Origin: Cytophagaceae bacterium
Lineage (GTDB): Bacteria; Bacteroidota; Bacteroidia; Cytophagales; Spirosomataceae
NCBI GenBank assembly: GCA_027491315.1
Contig: JAIXWL010000002.1
Span: forward strand, 1-51,227
Length of the DNA stretch: 51,227 bases
Direction: 5' to 3'
In this document: one piece after another, positions 1 through 7,875 of the stretch
Numbering within the stretch: the stretch's first letter is position 1
Layout: every line of letters begins with the position of its first letter
The notes under the pieces: model-generated
What the model was told of the DNA's origin: nothing
Database searches by the model: none
What the model saw: the letters and a program-made list of their open reading frames with translations, nothing else
Translations under genes and position numbers: made by a program

Positions 1-110
1 CATTCTCCATTCTACATTCTCCATTCTACATTCTCCATTCTACATTCTCCATTCTACATTCTACATTCTCCATTCTACATTCTACATTCTCCATTCTACA
101 TTCTACATTC
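1..110. repeat. Heptanucleotide tandem repeat array
   Basis: Fifteen consecutive 7-bp units of two kinds, CATTCTC (A) and CATTCTA (B), run from base 1 to 105, followed by a degenerate CATTCCT. The order is ABABABAB, then BAB, BAB, B-like triplets, so the period changes from 14 to 21 bp. The array ends at the dnaE stop codon (111-113) and probably continues left of the window. It encodes nothing obvious. Confidence 0.95.
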
Positions 111-3029
111 CTAAAACCTCGGGTCGGCTTTCCAGCCTAATTTTTTCATCTGCAAAACCCGTAAAGAGCGATGACCAAATTCTTCCATGACTTGTCCTTG
201 CATCCAATAAACGCCTCCACCCTTGAAGGTATATTTCTTTAAATCTGAGGGGAAATGTACCGTATCAAAAAAGGCACCTTGTGCATCCAAAAAATAGCCA
301 AAATACATCCGCTCACCCTTCTTCGTCCAAGTAGGCTTTAAGGTCACTAAATAACCTAAAATATCGCCTCGGTCTGCTGATAAGCGGGCATCTAAACTCG
401 TCACAGGCCATTCGTCCAATAAATCAAAAGGAGAACAAAGGGGAAAACCGAGTATTTCCCACTCATCAAAAGCATCTTCCAAAGGCTCATGCACCAGCGT
501 AGGTAAAACCCCTATCTCCGTGCTATCCTCAAACATTTCCATAGCTACTACCTCGGATACTTTCCCTTGGAAACGAGCATAAGCCTCCCACATCAAATTC
601 TTTTTCCCTGTTCCCAAGCGTCTAAAAGCCCCCACTCGAATCAGAATAATGGCTTGCTCCAAACCTATACTCACCCTTCGAGCAAAATCTTCCCAAGATA
701 GAAAAGGGCCCTGGGTTCTAGCCTCCAATAGCTCTCGAATCAATCCTTTCTCCAAACCTTTGACATGTACCCAACCCAAATACACAACCCGGCCATCCAA
801 ACGAGTCAAATACTTACTTTCATTGATTTCGGGAGCCTCCACCAATCCTCCTGCCCTACGAGCCTCATGTACGTAAAACTCCGTTCGATAAAAACCTCCA
901 AAATTATTAATCACCGCCACCATGAACTCCAAAGGAAAATAGGCCTTCAAATACAAGCTTTGATAGCTCTCCACCGCAAAACTGGCCGAATGCGCCTTAC
1001 TAAAAGAATAACCACTAAAACTCTCCATTTGTCGCCAAACCTCCTTGGCCACCGCCTCCTCATAGCCCTTTTGGGCACAATTAAGAAAAAACTGCTCCCT
1101 AATACGTTCAAACTCCCCCCTAGAACGGTATTTACCTGACATCCCCCGACGTAAGACATCGGCCTCCGCCAAGCTCAAACCTGCAAAATAATGTGCCACC
1201 TTAATCACATCTTCTTGATACACCATCACTCCATACGTCTCCTGCATCAATTCCCCCATCAAAGGATGAACGGGCTGATAGGAATGAGGAGCATGGTGTC
1301 TTTCAATATAGGCCTTCATCATGCCTGAACTTGCCACTCCTGGCCGAATGATGGAGCTAGCCGCCACCAAGGTTAAGTAATCCGAACAATGTAACTTCTT
1401 GATTAACTGTTGCATCGCAGGAGATTCGACATAAAAACAGCCCATCGTTTCGTGGCTCTCCAACTGCATTTTGATGCGCTCATCTTGCTTAAAATCAGAC
1501 ACTCGATGTATATCAATGTCAATACCTCGATTTTGACGAATAATCTCCACCGCCTCTTTGATATGCCCTAAACCTCTTTGCGACAAAATATCAAACTTGG
1601 CAAAACCAATTTCCTCGGCGACATACATATCAAATTGGCAGATAGGAAAACCCTTGGGCATAGGCTCTAGGGCAGTATATTCCGACAAAGGTTTATCCGA
1701 AATCAATATTCCCCCAGCATGTATACTCAGGTAATTGGGGAAATCAATCAACAAATTACCATACTTGATAATCCATTGATGAATCTGGGAATTCGACTGC
1801 CTCAATTCTGCCGTTGGGGCTATCCAGGCATCAATCTCCGCTTTGGGTAAACCAAAAACCTTCGCCAATTCCCGGTAAATAGAACGATCCCGAAAAGTAA
1901 CATAAGTGGCTAATAGACAGACGTATTGCGCACCATAGCGTTTGAAAATATAATCAATGATTTCATCTCGTTCATCCCAAGAAAAATCAATATCAAAATC
2001 AGGCGGACTGGTACGATGAGGATTAATAAAACGTTCAAAATACAAATCCAGCTCAATAGGGTCCACATCCGTAATACCCAAGCAATAAGCCACAATGGAG
2101 TTAGCTCCACTTCCTCTACCCACGTGAAAATAGCCCCTAGAACGAGCATAACGAATGATGTCCCAAGTAATCAGAAAATAGGACTCAAAAGCAAGGTCAT
2201 GAATCACTTGAAGCTCTTTTTTGATCCGCTCTTTGGCCTCTTTAGAACGATGCGGATAACGGTAAAGCATTCCCTCGTAGGCTAGTTTTGCCAATAATGC
2301 TTGATCATCCTCAACACTAGCGCTGAATAGCTTTCGGTTTTTCGTTAGCTTAAATTCAAAGTGAAATTCACAACTATCCAAAATCTTAGCCGCCTCTTCT
2401 AACAAACTAGGATAATCAGCACAAAAATCGGCTAAAGCTTCTGGACTATACAAACGCTCATCTTCAGCTGCTTGTGCCTCCTGCAGCAGCTTACTCAATA
2501 GCACATTATGATCGATAGCCCGCAATAAGCGGTGCATCGAATAAGCTCGCTTATCCAAAAAAGTAAAAGGATGACACCAAACCAGCGAAGAGAAATCCTG
2601 CTCCTTCCACAACTTATTTCGGTCGCTCGCTCTCACTCCCCAACGCTCCTGCGGACCTAAGCTTTTCAATTCTTCTCGACGTGCCAATGGAAAGATGGTC
2701 CAGACATCCGGTGAACTAGGGGGCCTGATTGGCCAAGGCTTAGCTGATAATAGATATTGACTCGCAAAAGCATTGATTTGAGCCAATCCTGTAGCATTTT
2801 TAGCTAAACAGATGTAATAACAAGCATCTCCCTGCCGAAACTCCATCCCCACGACAGGCTTGATATGGGCTAGCCGACAAGCCTGAAAAAAATCATAAAT
2901 ACCTGATACTCGATGTATGTCAGTTAATGCCAAAGCCTTGATACCCAATGCCGCAGCCGCCTCCACCAAAGCCTCTGGAGATAGCGTTCCATAACGCAAA
3001 CTATAATATGAATGGCAGTTGAGGTACAT
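111..3029 (-). CDS. dnaE2: DNA polymerase III alpha subunit, short DnaE2-like (error-prone type)
   Basis: A C-family DNA polymerase of 972 residues, shorter than a replicative DnaE (about 1,150-1,200) and close to the DnaE2 size. A PHP domain occupies the N-terminus (HSYYSL near residue 6, LTDIHRVSG near 36). The palm holds PDFDIDF at residues 343-349, with D346 and D348 as the probable metal-binding aspartates; helix-hairpin-helix and OB-fold regions follow. The tau-binding C-terminal extension appears absent. Its ATG overlaps the dinB stop codon (TAATG), so the two are probably translated together as a translesion pair. Pairing with dinB beside a LexA-like gene suggests damage-induced mutagenesis rather than bulk replication. 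The family is certain; DnaE2 rather than DnaE1 is inferred from length and context. Confidence 0.88.
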   Translation of the reverse strand: MYLNCHSYYSLRYGTLSPEALVEAAAALGIKALALTDIHRVSGIYDFFQACRLAHIKPVVGMEFRQGDACYYICLAKNATGLAQINAFASQYLLSAKPWPIRPPSSPDVWTIFPLARREELKSLGPQERWGVRASDRNKLWKEQDFSSLVWCHPFTFLDKRAYSMHRLLRAIDHNVLLSKLLQEAQAAEDERLYSPEALADFCADYPSLLEEAAKILDSCEFHFEFKLTKNRKLFSASVEDDQALLAKLAYEGMLYRYPHRSKEAKERIKKELQVIHDLAFESYFLITWDIIRYARSRGYFHVGRGSGANSIVAYCLGITDVDPIELDLYFERFINPHRTSPPDFDIDFSWDERDEIIDYIFKRYGAQYVCLLATYVTFRDRSIYRELAKVFGLPKAEIDAWIAPTAELRQSNSQIHQWIIKYGNLLIDFPNYLSIHAGGILISDKPLSEYTALEPMPKGFPICQFDMYVAEEIGFAKFDILSQRGLGHIKEAVEIIRQNRGIDIDIHRVSDFKQDERIKMQLESHETMGCFYVESPAMQQLIKKLHCSDYLTLVAASSIIRPGVASSGMMKAYIERHHAPHSYQPVHPLMGELMQETYGVMVYQEDVIKVAHYFAGLSLAEADVLRRGMSGKYRSRGEFERIREQFFLNCAQKGYEEAVAKEVWRQMESFSGYSFSKAHSASFAVESYQSLYLKAYFPLEFMVAVINNFGGFYRTEFYVHEARRAGGLVEAPEINESKYLTRLDGRVVYLGWVHVKGLEKGLIRELLEARTQGPFLSWEDFARRVSIGLEQAIILIRVGAFRRLGTGKKNLMWEAYARFQGKVSEVVAMEMFEDSTEIGVLPTLVHEPLEDAFDEWEILGFPLCSPFDLLDEWPVTSLDARLSADRGDILGYLVTLKPTWTKKGERMYFGYFLDAQGAFFDTVHFPSDLKKYTFKGGGVYWMQGQVMEEFGHRSLRVLQMKKLGWKADPRF

Positions 3030-4216
3030 TACTGATCTGATTTAGGCAAAATATTACGGCGTTCATGGCGACCCATCAAACCACTCGCTCGTATAATAGA
3101 AAACTCGCCAAAGCGATTCTTTAGGCCATCCATGGCATGGTAAAGAGGTGCCAAACGAGCGCCATCATCAAATAGATTCAACTGCTCCTGCCCTTGCAAT
3201 AACTTCGAGAAACGAACCCCTATCAAACGTATCAGCAAACGGCGATCATAGAGCTTCTCAAACAATTCCACTACTGCGGGAATCAAGCGGTGGTCACTGG
3301 CGGTAGCAGGTAAGGTGATTTGTCGCGTATGTGTATCAAAATTGGAATAACGCAACTTCACTGTTACGCAGGAAGTACACTGCCCCAAAGTCCGTAAATC
3401 ATAGGCCAGCTGCTCTGTCAAGGAAACAAGTATACGATTCAACAAAACCACATCGGTACTATCTTGGTCGAAAGTCATTTCCTTCGACAAAGACTTCTGC
3501 TCTGAATATGGCACCACCGGCCGTAGATCGATGCCATTAGCACGCTCCCAGAGCATAACGCCCGACTTGCCAAAACTACGCTCTAAGACTTTCAAAGGCA
3601 TTTGGCTCAATGTACCTACGTGAACAATGCCCATATTCCGTAGCGTTTGAGCCGTTACCGACCCAATCATGGGAATTTTACTCACAGGCATGGGGGCCAA
3701 AAAAGCCTTTTCTTCCCCAGCCAAGACCTGGTACTGACCCGCAGGTTTCACATGGTTAGTAGCTACTTTAGAGACTGTTTTATTGACAGATAAACCAAAG
3801 GAAATCTGCAAGCCTGTTTGTTTTTGAATACGTTCCCGTAAATCAGTAGCAAAACGATAAGATCCAAAAAAGCGCTCCATCCCAGTCATGTCCAAATAAA
3901 ACTCATCAATGGAAGCTTTCTCTACCAAAGGAGCCCGCTCCATAATCAAGGATGTCACCGCTTCCGAATACTGAGTATAAGCTTCCAAATCACCACGCAA
4001 TACAATCGCATCTGGACAAAGCCGCGTAGCCATACGCATGGGCATGGCAGAACGAACGCCAAAAGCCCGTGTTTCATAACTGCAAGCCGCCACCACACCA
4101 CGGTCAGATAAGCCCCCGACAATCACAGGCTTACCCACTAAGCTACTGTCGCGTAGTCTTTCGACAGAGACAAAGAAACTGTCCAAATCCATGTGAACAA
4201 TGGCGCGGTCTTGCAT
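3029..4216 (-). CDS. dinB: DNA polymerase IV (Y-family translesion polymerase)
   Basis: A 395-residue Y-family polymerase for low-fidelity synthesis past lesions. The N-terminal MDLDSFF motif holds the first catalytic aspartate (D10) and the aromatic steric-gate region; SIDEF places D104 and E105 at the second metal site. A helix-hairpin-helix thumb (PMIGSVTAQTL) and a C-terminal little-finger domain follow. It is first in a two-gene unit with the DnaE-type polymerase, sharing one base, and diverges from the LexA-like gene across 108 bp with two inverted repeats. The C-terminus shows no clear beta-clamp motif that I can be sure of. It may fill the role that ImuB plays in imuA-imuB-dnaE2 cassettes; that is inference. 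Confidence 0.95.
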   Translation of the reverse strand: MQDRAIVHMDLDSFFVSVERLRDSSLVGKPVIVGGLSDRGVVAACSYETRAFGVRSAMPMRMATRLCPDAIVLRGDLEAYTQYSEAVTSLIMERAPLVEKASIDEFYLDMTGMERFFGSYRFATDLRERIQKQTGLQISFGLSVNKTVSKVATNHVKPAGQYQVLAGEEKAFLAPMPVSKIPMIGSVTAQTLRNMGIVHVGTLSQMPLKVLERSFGKSGVMLWERANGIDLRPVVPYSEQKSLSKEMTFDQDSTDVVLLNRILVSLTEQLAYDLRTLGQCTSCVTVKLRYSNFDTHTRQITLPATASDHRLIPAVVELFEKLYDRRLLIRLIGVRFSKLLQGQEQLNLFDDGARLAPLYHAMDGLKNRFGEFSIIRASGLMGRHERRNILPKSDQ

Positions 4217-4234
4217 AAAATTGATAGATATTTG

Positions 4235-4249
4235 GGTATTCTGAATACC
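4235..4249. promoter_or_regulatory. Candidate operator 1, dinB/LexA-like divergent region
   Basis: GGTATTCTGAATACC is a perfect inverted repeat with 7-bp arms and one central base, 18 bp upstream of the dinB start codon. It is well placed to bind the dimeric XRE-S24 repressor encoded next door. Function is inferred from symmetry and position only. Confidence 0.5.
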
Positions 4250-4272
4250 TTTTGTAATTTCGATACAAATGA

Positions 4273-4288
4273 TATCCGAAATTGGATA
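4273..4288. promoter_or_regulatory. Candidate operator 2, dinB/LexA-like divergent region
   Basis: TATCC-N6-GGATA is a second inverted repeat, 36 bp before the ATG of the LexA-like gene. It lies beside a partly symmetric stretch (TTTCGATAC at 4258-4266 against TATCCGAAA at 4273-4281). The GTATNC-like half-sites resemble those of operator 1, so one protein could bind both, repressing dinB-dnaE and itself. Confidence 0.45.
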
Positions 4289-4324
4289 CGAATTTTATTC
4301 ATTTTACATTAATAAGCAATATAC

Positions 4325-5029
4325 ATGAGCACTTTTTTTAGCCGGAATTTACGATTCTTACGCAGCAAAATGACAGAGAAAACTTCTCAAGAAAAACTGG
4401 CTGAAATTTTACAAATAAAAAAACCGACTTTGGGCTCTTATGAGTCCGGAAGAGCCGAACCCAAATATGCTGATTTAATCCTTTTAGCTAATTTTTTCGA
4501 AGTTGAAGTAGATGAATTACTCAAGGAGGATTTGTCGAAACGCATCCCAGGCATATCCAATAAACCGAAGCTACGTATTTTAGCCACCACGGTAAACGAC
4601 GATAATGAGGAGAACATTGAAATGGTACCTGTAAAAGCTTTGGCAGGGTATACAACTTCCTATGACGACCTAGAATTCATCAAAGAACTACCAACCTTTC
4701 AGGTGCCTTTTTTGAGTAAAGACCGTAAATACCGTGTATTCCCAATCAAAGGAGATTCCATGCTACCCCTACAATCTGGCTCTTTGGTATTTGCTGAATA
4801 CGTAGAAGACTGGAAAGATATCAAAGATGGTACCATCTGCATTGTGGTGACGCGCGAAGATGGGGTGGTTTTGAAAAAAGTCATCAACCACCTGCAAGAA
4901 AAAAATGTATTGATTTTAAAGTCGACCAACAAACTATACGACCCTTACCCGATTCTTGGTACAGAAATCCAAGAAATCTGGAAATTCGCTGGCTATTTCT
5001 ACAATGAATTCCCTGAAACCAACGAATAA
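4325..5029 (+). CDS. LexA-like repressor, XRE HTH plus S24 peptidase
   Basis: A 234-residue regulator with an XRE/cI-type helix-turn-helix at about residues 4-65 (SQEKLAEIL, KKPTLGSYESG) and a LexA/UmuD-type S24 autoprotease domain from about residue 100. The features needed for self-cleavage are visible: an Ala-Gly bond at A107-G108 (ALAGY), the serine S145 in GDSMLP, and the lysine K184 in VLKK. Classical LexA has a winged helix, so this is a cI-like analogue rather than a LexA orthologue. It is divergent from dinB-dnaE and 26 bp ahead of tex. The likely role is a damage-cleaved repressor of the polymerase cassette. The domain call is firm; targets and inducer are inferred. Confidence 0.85.
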   Translation: MSTFFSRNLRFLRSKMTEKTSQEKLAEILQIKKPTLGSYESGRAEPKYADLILLANFFEVEVDELLKEDLSKRIPGISNKPKLRILATTVNDDNEENIEMVPVKALAGYTTSYDDLEFIKELPTFQVPFLSKDRKYRVFPIKGDSMLPLQSGSLVFAEYVEDWKDIKDGTICIVVTREDGVVLKKVINHLQEKNVLILKSTNKLYDPYPILGTEIQEIWKFAGYFYNEFPETNE

Positions 5030-5055
5030 AGTAAGACCCGTTTCCCTTTTCTTTT

Positions 5056-7182
5056 ATGTCCATTCATTTTCAAAAAATTGCCGCTAGCTTACAGCTGAGC
5101 GAAAATGCCGTTCGCAAAACCATTGCCCTCTTGGAAGAAGGCGCCACGATCCCCTTCATTGCTCGTTATCGAAAAGAGATGACAGGAAGTTTGGACGAGG
5201 TTCAAATACGCGATATCCGTGACGCCATGGAGCTGTCCATAGAACTAGAAAAACGCCGAGAAGCGATTTTGAAATCTTTGAAAGAACTGGACAAACTAAG
5301 TCCCGAGCTGGAAAGGGCTGTTCGTGCAGCAGAAACCTTAGCTAAATTGGAAGACCTATACCTTCCTTATAAACCAAAGCGTAAGACCCGTGCCATGGCC
5401 GCTCGAGAAAAGGGCTTACAAGAATTAGCCAATGTCCTATTTCAACAAAGGAACCTTTCGCCAGAAGATTTAGCTGAAAAGTTTTTAGATGAAGAAAAAG
5501 GAGTACTCTCCGTGGATATCGCTTTAGCCGGTGCGAGGGATATTATGGCAGAAGAAATGATGGAAAAAGCAGAAGCGAGAGAAGATGCGCGTCAGCTTTT
5601 TGCACGAAAAACCCAAGTGAAATCGAAAGTCAGCAAAGGCAAGCAAGAAGCTGGCATGAAATACAAAGATTATTTTGATTGGGCTGAGTCATTAGCCCAA
5701 GCACCCTCCCACCGGGTTTTAGCCCTATTTAGAGGCGAAAATGAAGGTGTTTTAACGCTGTCCTTAGAAGGCCCCGACGATGACGTATTAGACCGATTGG
5801 AACGTCGATTCCTAACAGGCCGAAATGCCTGCGCTGACCAAGTGGAATTGGCGATACAAGATGGTTACAAAAGGCTTTTACAACCAGCCATGGAGACCGA
5901 AATGCGGGCAGAGGCGAAAAAACGAGCAGATGAAGAAGCGATTCGAGTATTTGCCGAGAATGTACGCCAACTACTATTGGCAGCTCCTCTTGGACAAAAA
6001 CGTATTCTTTCACTTGATCCGGGCTTTAGAACCGGATGTAAATTGGTTTACTTGGATGAACAGGGCAACTTGATGGAAAATACGACCATTTACCCACATA
6101 CTGGGCCGGGGCAAGCACAGGAAGCCGAGCAAATTCTACGTTCTTGGGTAAAGAAATACCAAATTCAGGCCATTGCAATAGGTAATGGCACAGCAGGCAG
6201 GGAAAGTGAAAGCTTTGTGAAAAATCTCCATTTAGAAGGCATTAGCATTATTATGGTGAATGAAAGCGGAGCATCCATCTACTCGGCCTCAGAAGTAGCG
6301 CGCGAGGAGTTCCCCGATAAAGACATCACCGTTCGTGGTGCGGTTTCCATCGGTCGCCGACTTATGGATCCATTGGCTGAATTAGTGAAGATTGACCCTA
6401 AGTCGATAGGCGTGGGTCAATACCAACATGATGTAGATCAAAAGAAATTACAGGCTTCTTTGGATGACACCGTTATTTCTTGCGTAAACTCAGTGGGAGT
6501 GGAATTGAACACCGCCTCTAAGCAAATTCTATCTTATATTTCAGGTTTAGGACCTCAATTGGCCCAAAATATCATTGATTATCGACAAAAAAATGGCCCT
6601 TTCCTGCGTAGGTCTGACTTAAAGAAAGTACCGCGTTTAGGGGAAAAAGCCTTTGAGCAGGCCGCTGCATTTTTACGTATTCGCAAAGCGAGTAATCCTT
6701 TGGATGCCAGTGCGGTTCATCCAGAACGTTATCCTATTGTAGAACAAATGGCTAAAGATTTACAATGCAAGGTAGCCGACCTCCTACAAAATGAAGCCCT
6801 TCGAAAACAAATACAGATCAGTCGCTATGTCAGTGCCGAAGTAGGTATTCCAACATTAACGGACATCGTTCAGGAATTAGCTAAACCAGGACGTGACCCA
6901 AGAGAGCAATTTGAGGCATTTGAATTTACCGAAGGGGTTAATTCCATCAAAGACTTGCGAATAGGCATGAAGCTAGCAGGTATTGTGACCAACATCACCA
7001 ATTTTGGTGCTTTTGTGGATATTGGGGTGCACCAAGATGGTTTAGTGCATGTAAGTCAGCTGGCCGATAAATTCGTCAAAGATCCCAATGAGGTGGTGAA
7101 AGTCCAGCAAAAAGTACAAGTGACCGTCACGGAAGTAGATGAAGCTCGCAAACGTATTGCCTTGAGCATGAAGGCCCGTTAA
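5056..7182 (+). CDS. tex: Tex-family RNA-binding transcription accessory protein
   Basis: A 708-residue Tex protein, slightly shorter than the usual 720-780. Domain order is an N-terminal helical/HTH region, a YqgF/RNase H-like fold (LSLDPGFRTGCK at about residues 317-328), a helix-hairpin-helix tandem (YISGLGPQLAQNII and VPRLGEKAFEQAA) and a C-terminal S1 RNA-binding domain (GIVTNITNFGAFVDIGVHQDG, about 640-705). Tex binds nucleic acids and affects transcription and RNA processing. It begins 26 bp after the LexA-like gene on the same strand, so cotranscription is possible although a functional link is not established. The gene ends before a nested palindrome with a downstream T-rich run, a probable terminator. 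Confidence 0.95.
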   Translation: MSIHFQKIAASLQLSENAVRKTIALLEEGATIPFIARYRKEMTGSLDEVQIRDIRDAMELSIELEKRREAILKSLKELDKLSPELERAVRAAETLAKLEDLYLPYKPKRKTRAMAAREKGLQELANVLFQQRNLSPEDLAEKFLDEEKGVLSVDIALAGARDIMAEEMMEKAEAREDARQLFARKTQVKSKVSKGKQEAGMKYKDYFDWAESLAQAPSHRVLALFRGENEGVLTLSLEGPDDDVLDRLERRFLTGRNACADQVELAIQDGYKRLLQPAMETEMRAEAKKRADEEAIRVFAENVRQLLLAAPLGQKRILSLDPGFRTGCKLVYLDEQGNLMENTTIYPHTGPGQAQEAEQILRSWVKKYQIQAIAIGNGTAGRESESFVKNLHLEGISIIMVNESGASIYSASEVAREEFPDKDITVRGAVSIGRRLMDPLAELVKIDPKSIGVGQYQHDVDQKKLQASLDDTVISCVNSVGVELNTASKQILSYISGLGPQLAQNIIDYRQKNGPFLRRSDLKKVPRLGEKAFEQAAAFLRIRKASNPLDASAVHPERYPIVEQMAKDLQCKVADLLQNEALRKQIQISRYVSAEVGIPTLTDIVQELAKPGRDPREQFEAFEFTEGVNSIKDLRIGMKLAGIVTNITNFGAFVDIGVHQDGLVHVSQLADKFVKDPNEVVKVQQKVQVTVTEVDEARKRIALSMKAR

Positions 7183-7230
7183 CTTTCTTTATCAAGTTAT
7201 TGGACAACAAAATTGTATTGAAAAACGTTA

Positions 7231-7285
7231 CAACGCTCAACGCTGTCAAGGTTTGGAACCTTGCCAGCGTTAGAAAATAGCGTTG
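7231..7285. terminator. Nested palindrome with T-rich tail between tex and the metal operon
   Basis: The inner hairpin has arms AACGCTG (7239-7245) with CAGCGTT (7265-7271), and CAAGGTT (7247-7253) with AACCTTG (7257-7263). An outer pair, CAACGCT (7231-7237) and AGCGTTG (7279-7285), encloses it, and a T-rich run follows at 7287-7300. It sits between convergent genes, so it could terminate tex and perhaps the opposing unit. It is longer and more GC-rich than the other terminators here and could also be a dispersed palindromic repeat. Confidence 0.7.
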
Positions 7286-7307
7286 ATTTTTTCTTTTTTT
7301 GTTCTAA

Positions 7308-7646
7308 TTAATGAGCTGAAGCCGCCGCACCTTTCTTGCAACAAGATGGCAATTTTTCGTAACTCTTGCCATCTGCCACCACCTCATCAGCATCATATCC
7401 TACTTCTGCAATGGCCCGCTTTATAGCTGCCACATCAGTCTTTTTAGGATTGTATTCTACTAAAATGGTTTTGTCTTTCAGGTCTAAATCCGACTTAGAA
7501 ATACCCTTACTCAAGGCCAAATTCTTCTCAATACGCTCTTTGCACATCTCGCAAATAGCCGAAGTCTTAATCTTAATCGTTTGTTTCGGTCCTGCCAAGC
7601 TAACAAATAGCAAAGCCAATAAGGCTGCTAAAATTAGTTTTTTCAT
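7308..7646 (-). CDS. Exported heavy-metal-associated (HMA) domain protein
   Basis: A 112-residue protein with a hydrophobic signal-like N-terminus (residues 1-18) and one HMA domain. The metal loop is AICEMCKER, giving C32-x-x-C35; the domain ends with the usual AIAEVGYDAD. An unusual tail, LPSCCKKG, adds two adjacent cysteines (about C102-C103) that could extend the metal site. HMA domains carry Cu(I) or other soft metals; the signal suggests a periplasmic carrier. It is last in a four-gene minus-strand unit, its ATG overlapping the preceding stop (TAATG). A mercuric MerP-like carrier is an alternative, but no mer genes are nearby. Confidence 0.85.
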   Translation of the reverse strand: MKKLILAALLALLFVSLAGPKQTIKIKTSAICEMCKERIEKNLALSKGISKSDLDLKDKTILVEYNPKKTDVAAIKRAIAEVGYDADEVVADGKSYEKLPSCCKKGAAASAH

Positions 7647-7864
7647 TAGGCTGATTTTTTAACTGCTTTTAATTCCATGGTACATGCCGGGCATTTACCT
7701 TTTTTAGCATAGGTTTTATTTCCCTCACATTTCATCGGACATTGATATACTTCTTTTTTATCCGCACCCGCTTTGCTGGTGTCGTGCTTATGCTCTTGCT
7801 TTTCTTGTGCCATCAAGCCATATGTTCCCAACATAAGACCTGCCATCATGATTACATTTTTCAT
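7646..7864 (-). CDS. Small exported heavy-metal-binding domain protein
   Basis: A 72-residue protein with a signal-like N-terminus (VIMMAGLMLGTYGLMAQ) and a short four-cysteine motif: YQCPMKCEG, then KGKCPACTMEL. This matches the heavy-metal-binding domain found in CusB-type efflux adaptors and as free-standing small periplasmic proteins in Bacteroidota. A His/Lys-rich linker (EKQEHKHD) separates signal and domain. It overlaps the HMA gene by one base and lies 11 bp after the TonB receptor, so the three are almost certainly cotranscribed. It probably buffers or hands over copper or a similar metal; specificity cannot be read from sequence. Confidence 0.82.
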   Translation of the reverse strand: MKNVIMMAGLMLGTYGLMAQEKQEHKHDTSKAGADKKEVYQCPMKCEGNKTYAKKGKCPACTMELKAVKKSA

Positions 7865-7875
7865 TGTTTTTCTAT

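Noticed and set aside
1-110. Array considered as CRISPR
   Set aside because: Units are contiguous 7-mers without spacers, and no cas genes are present.
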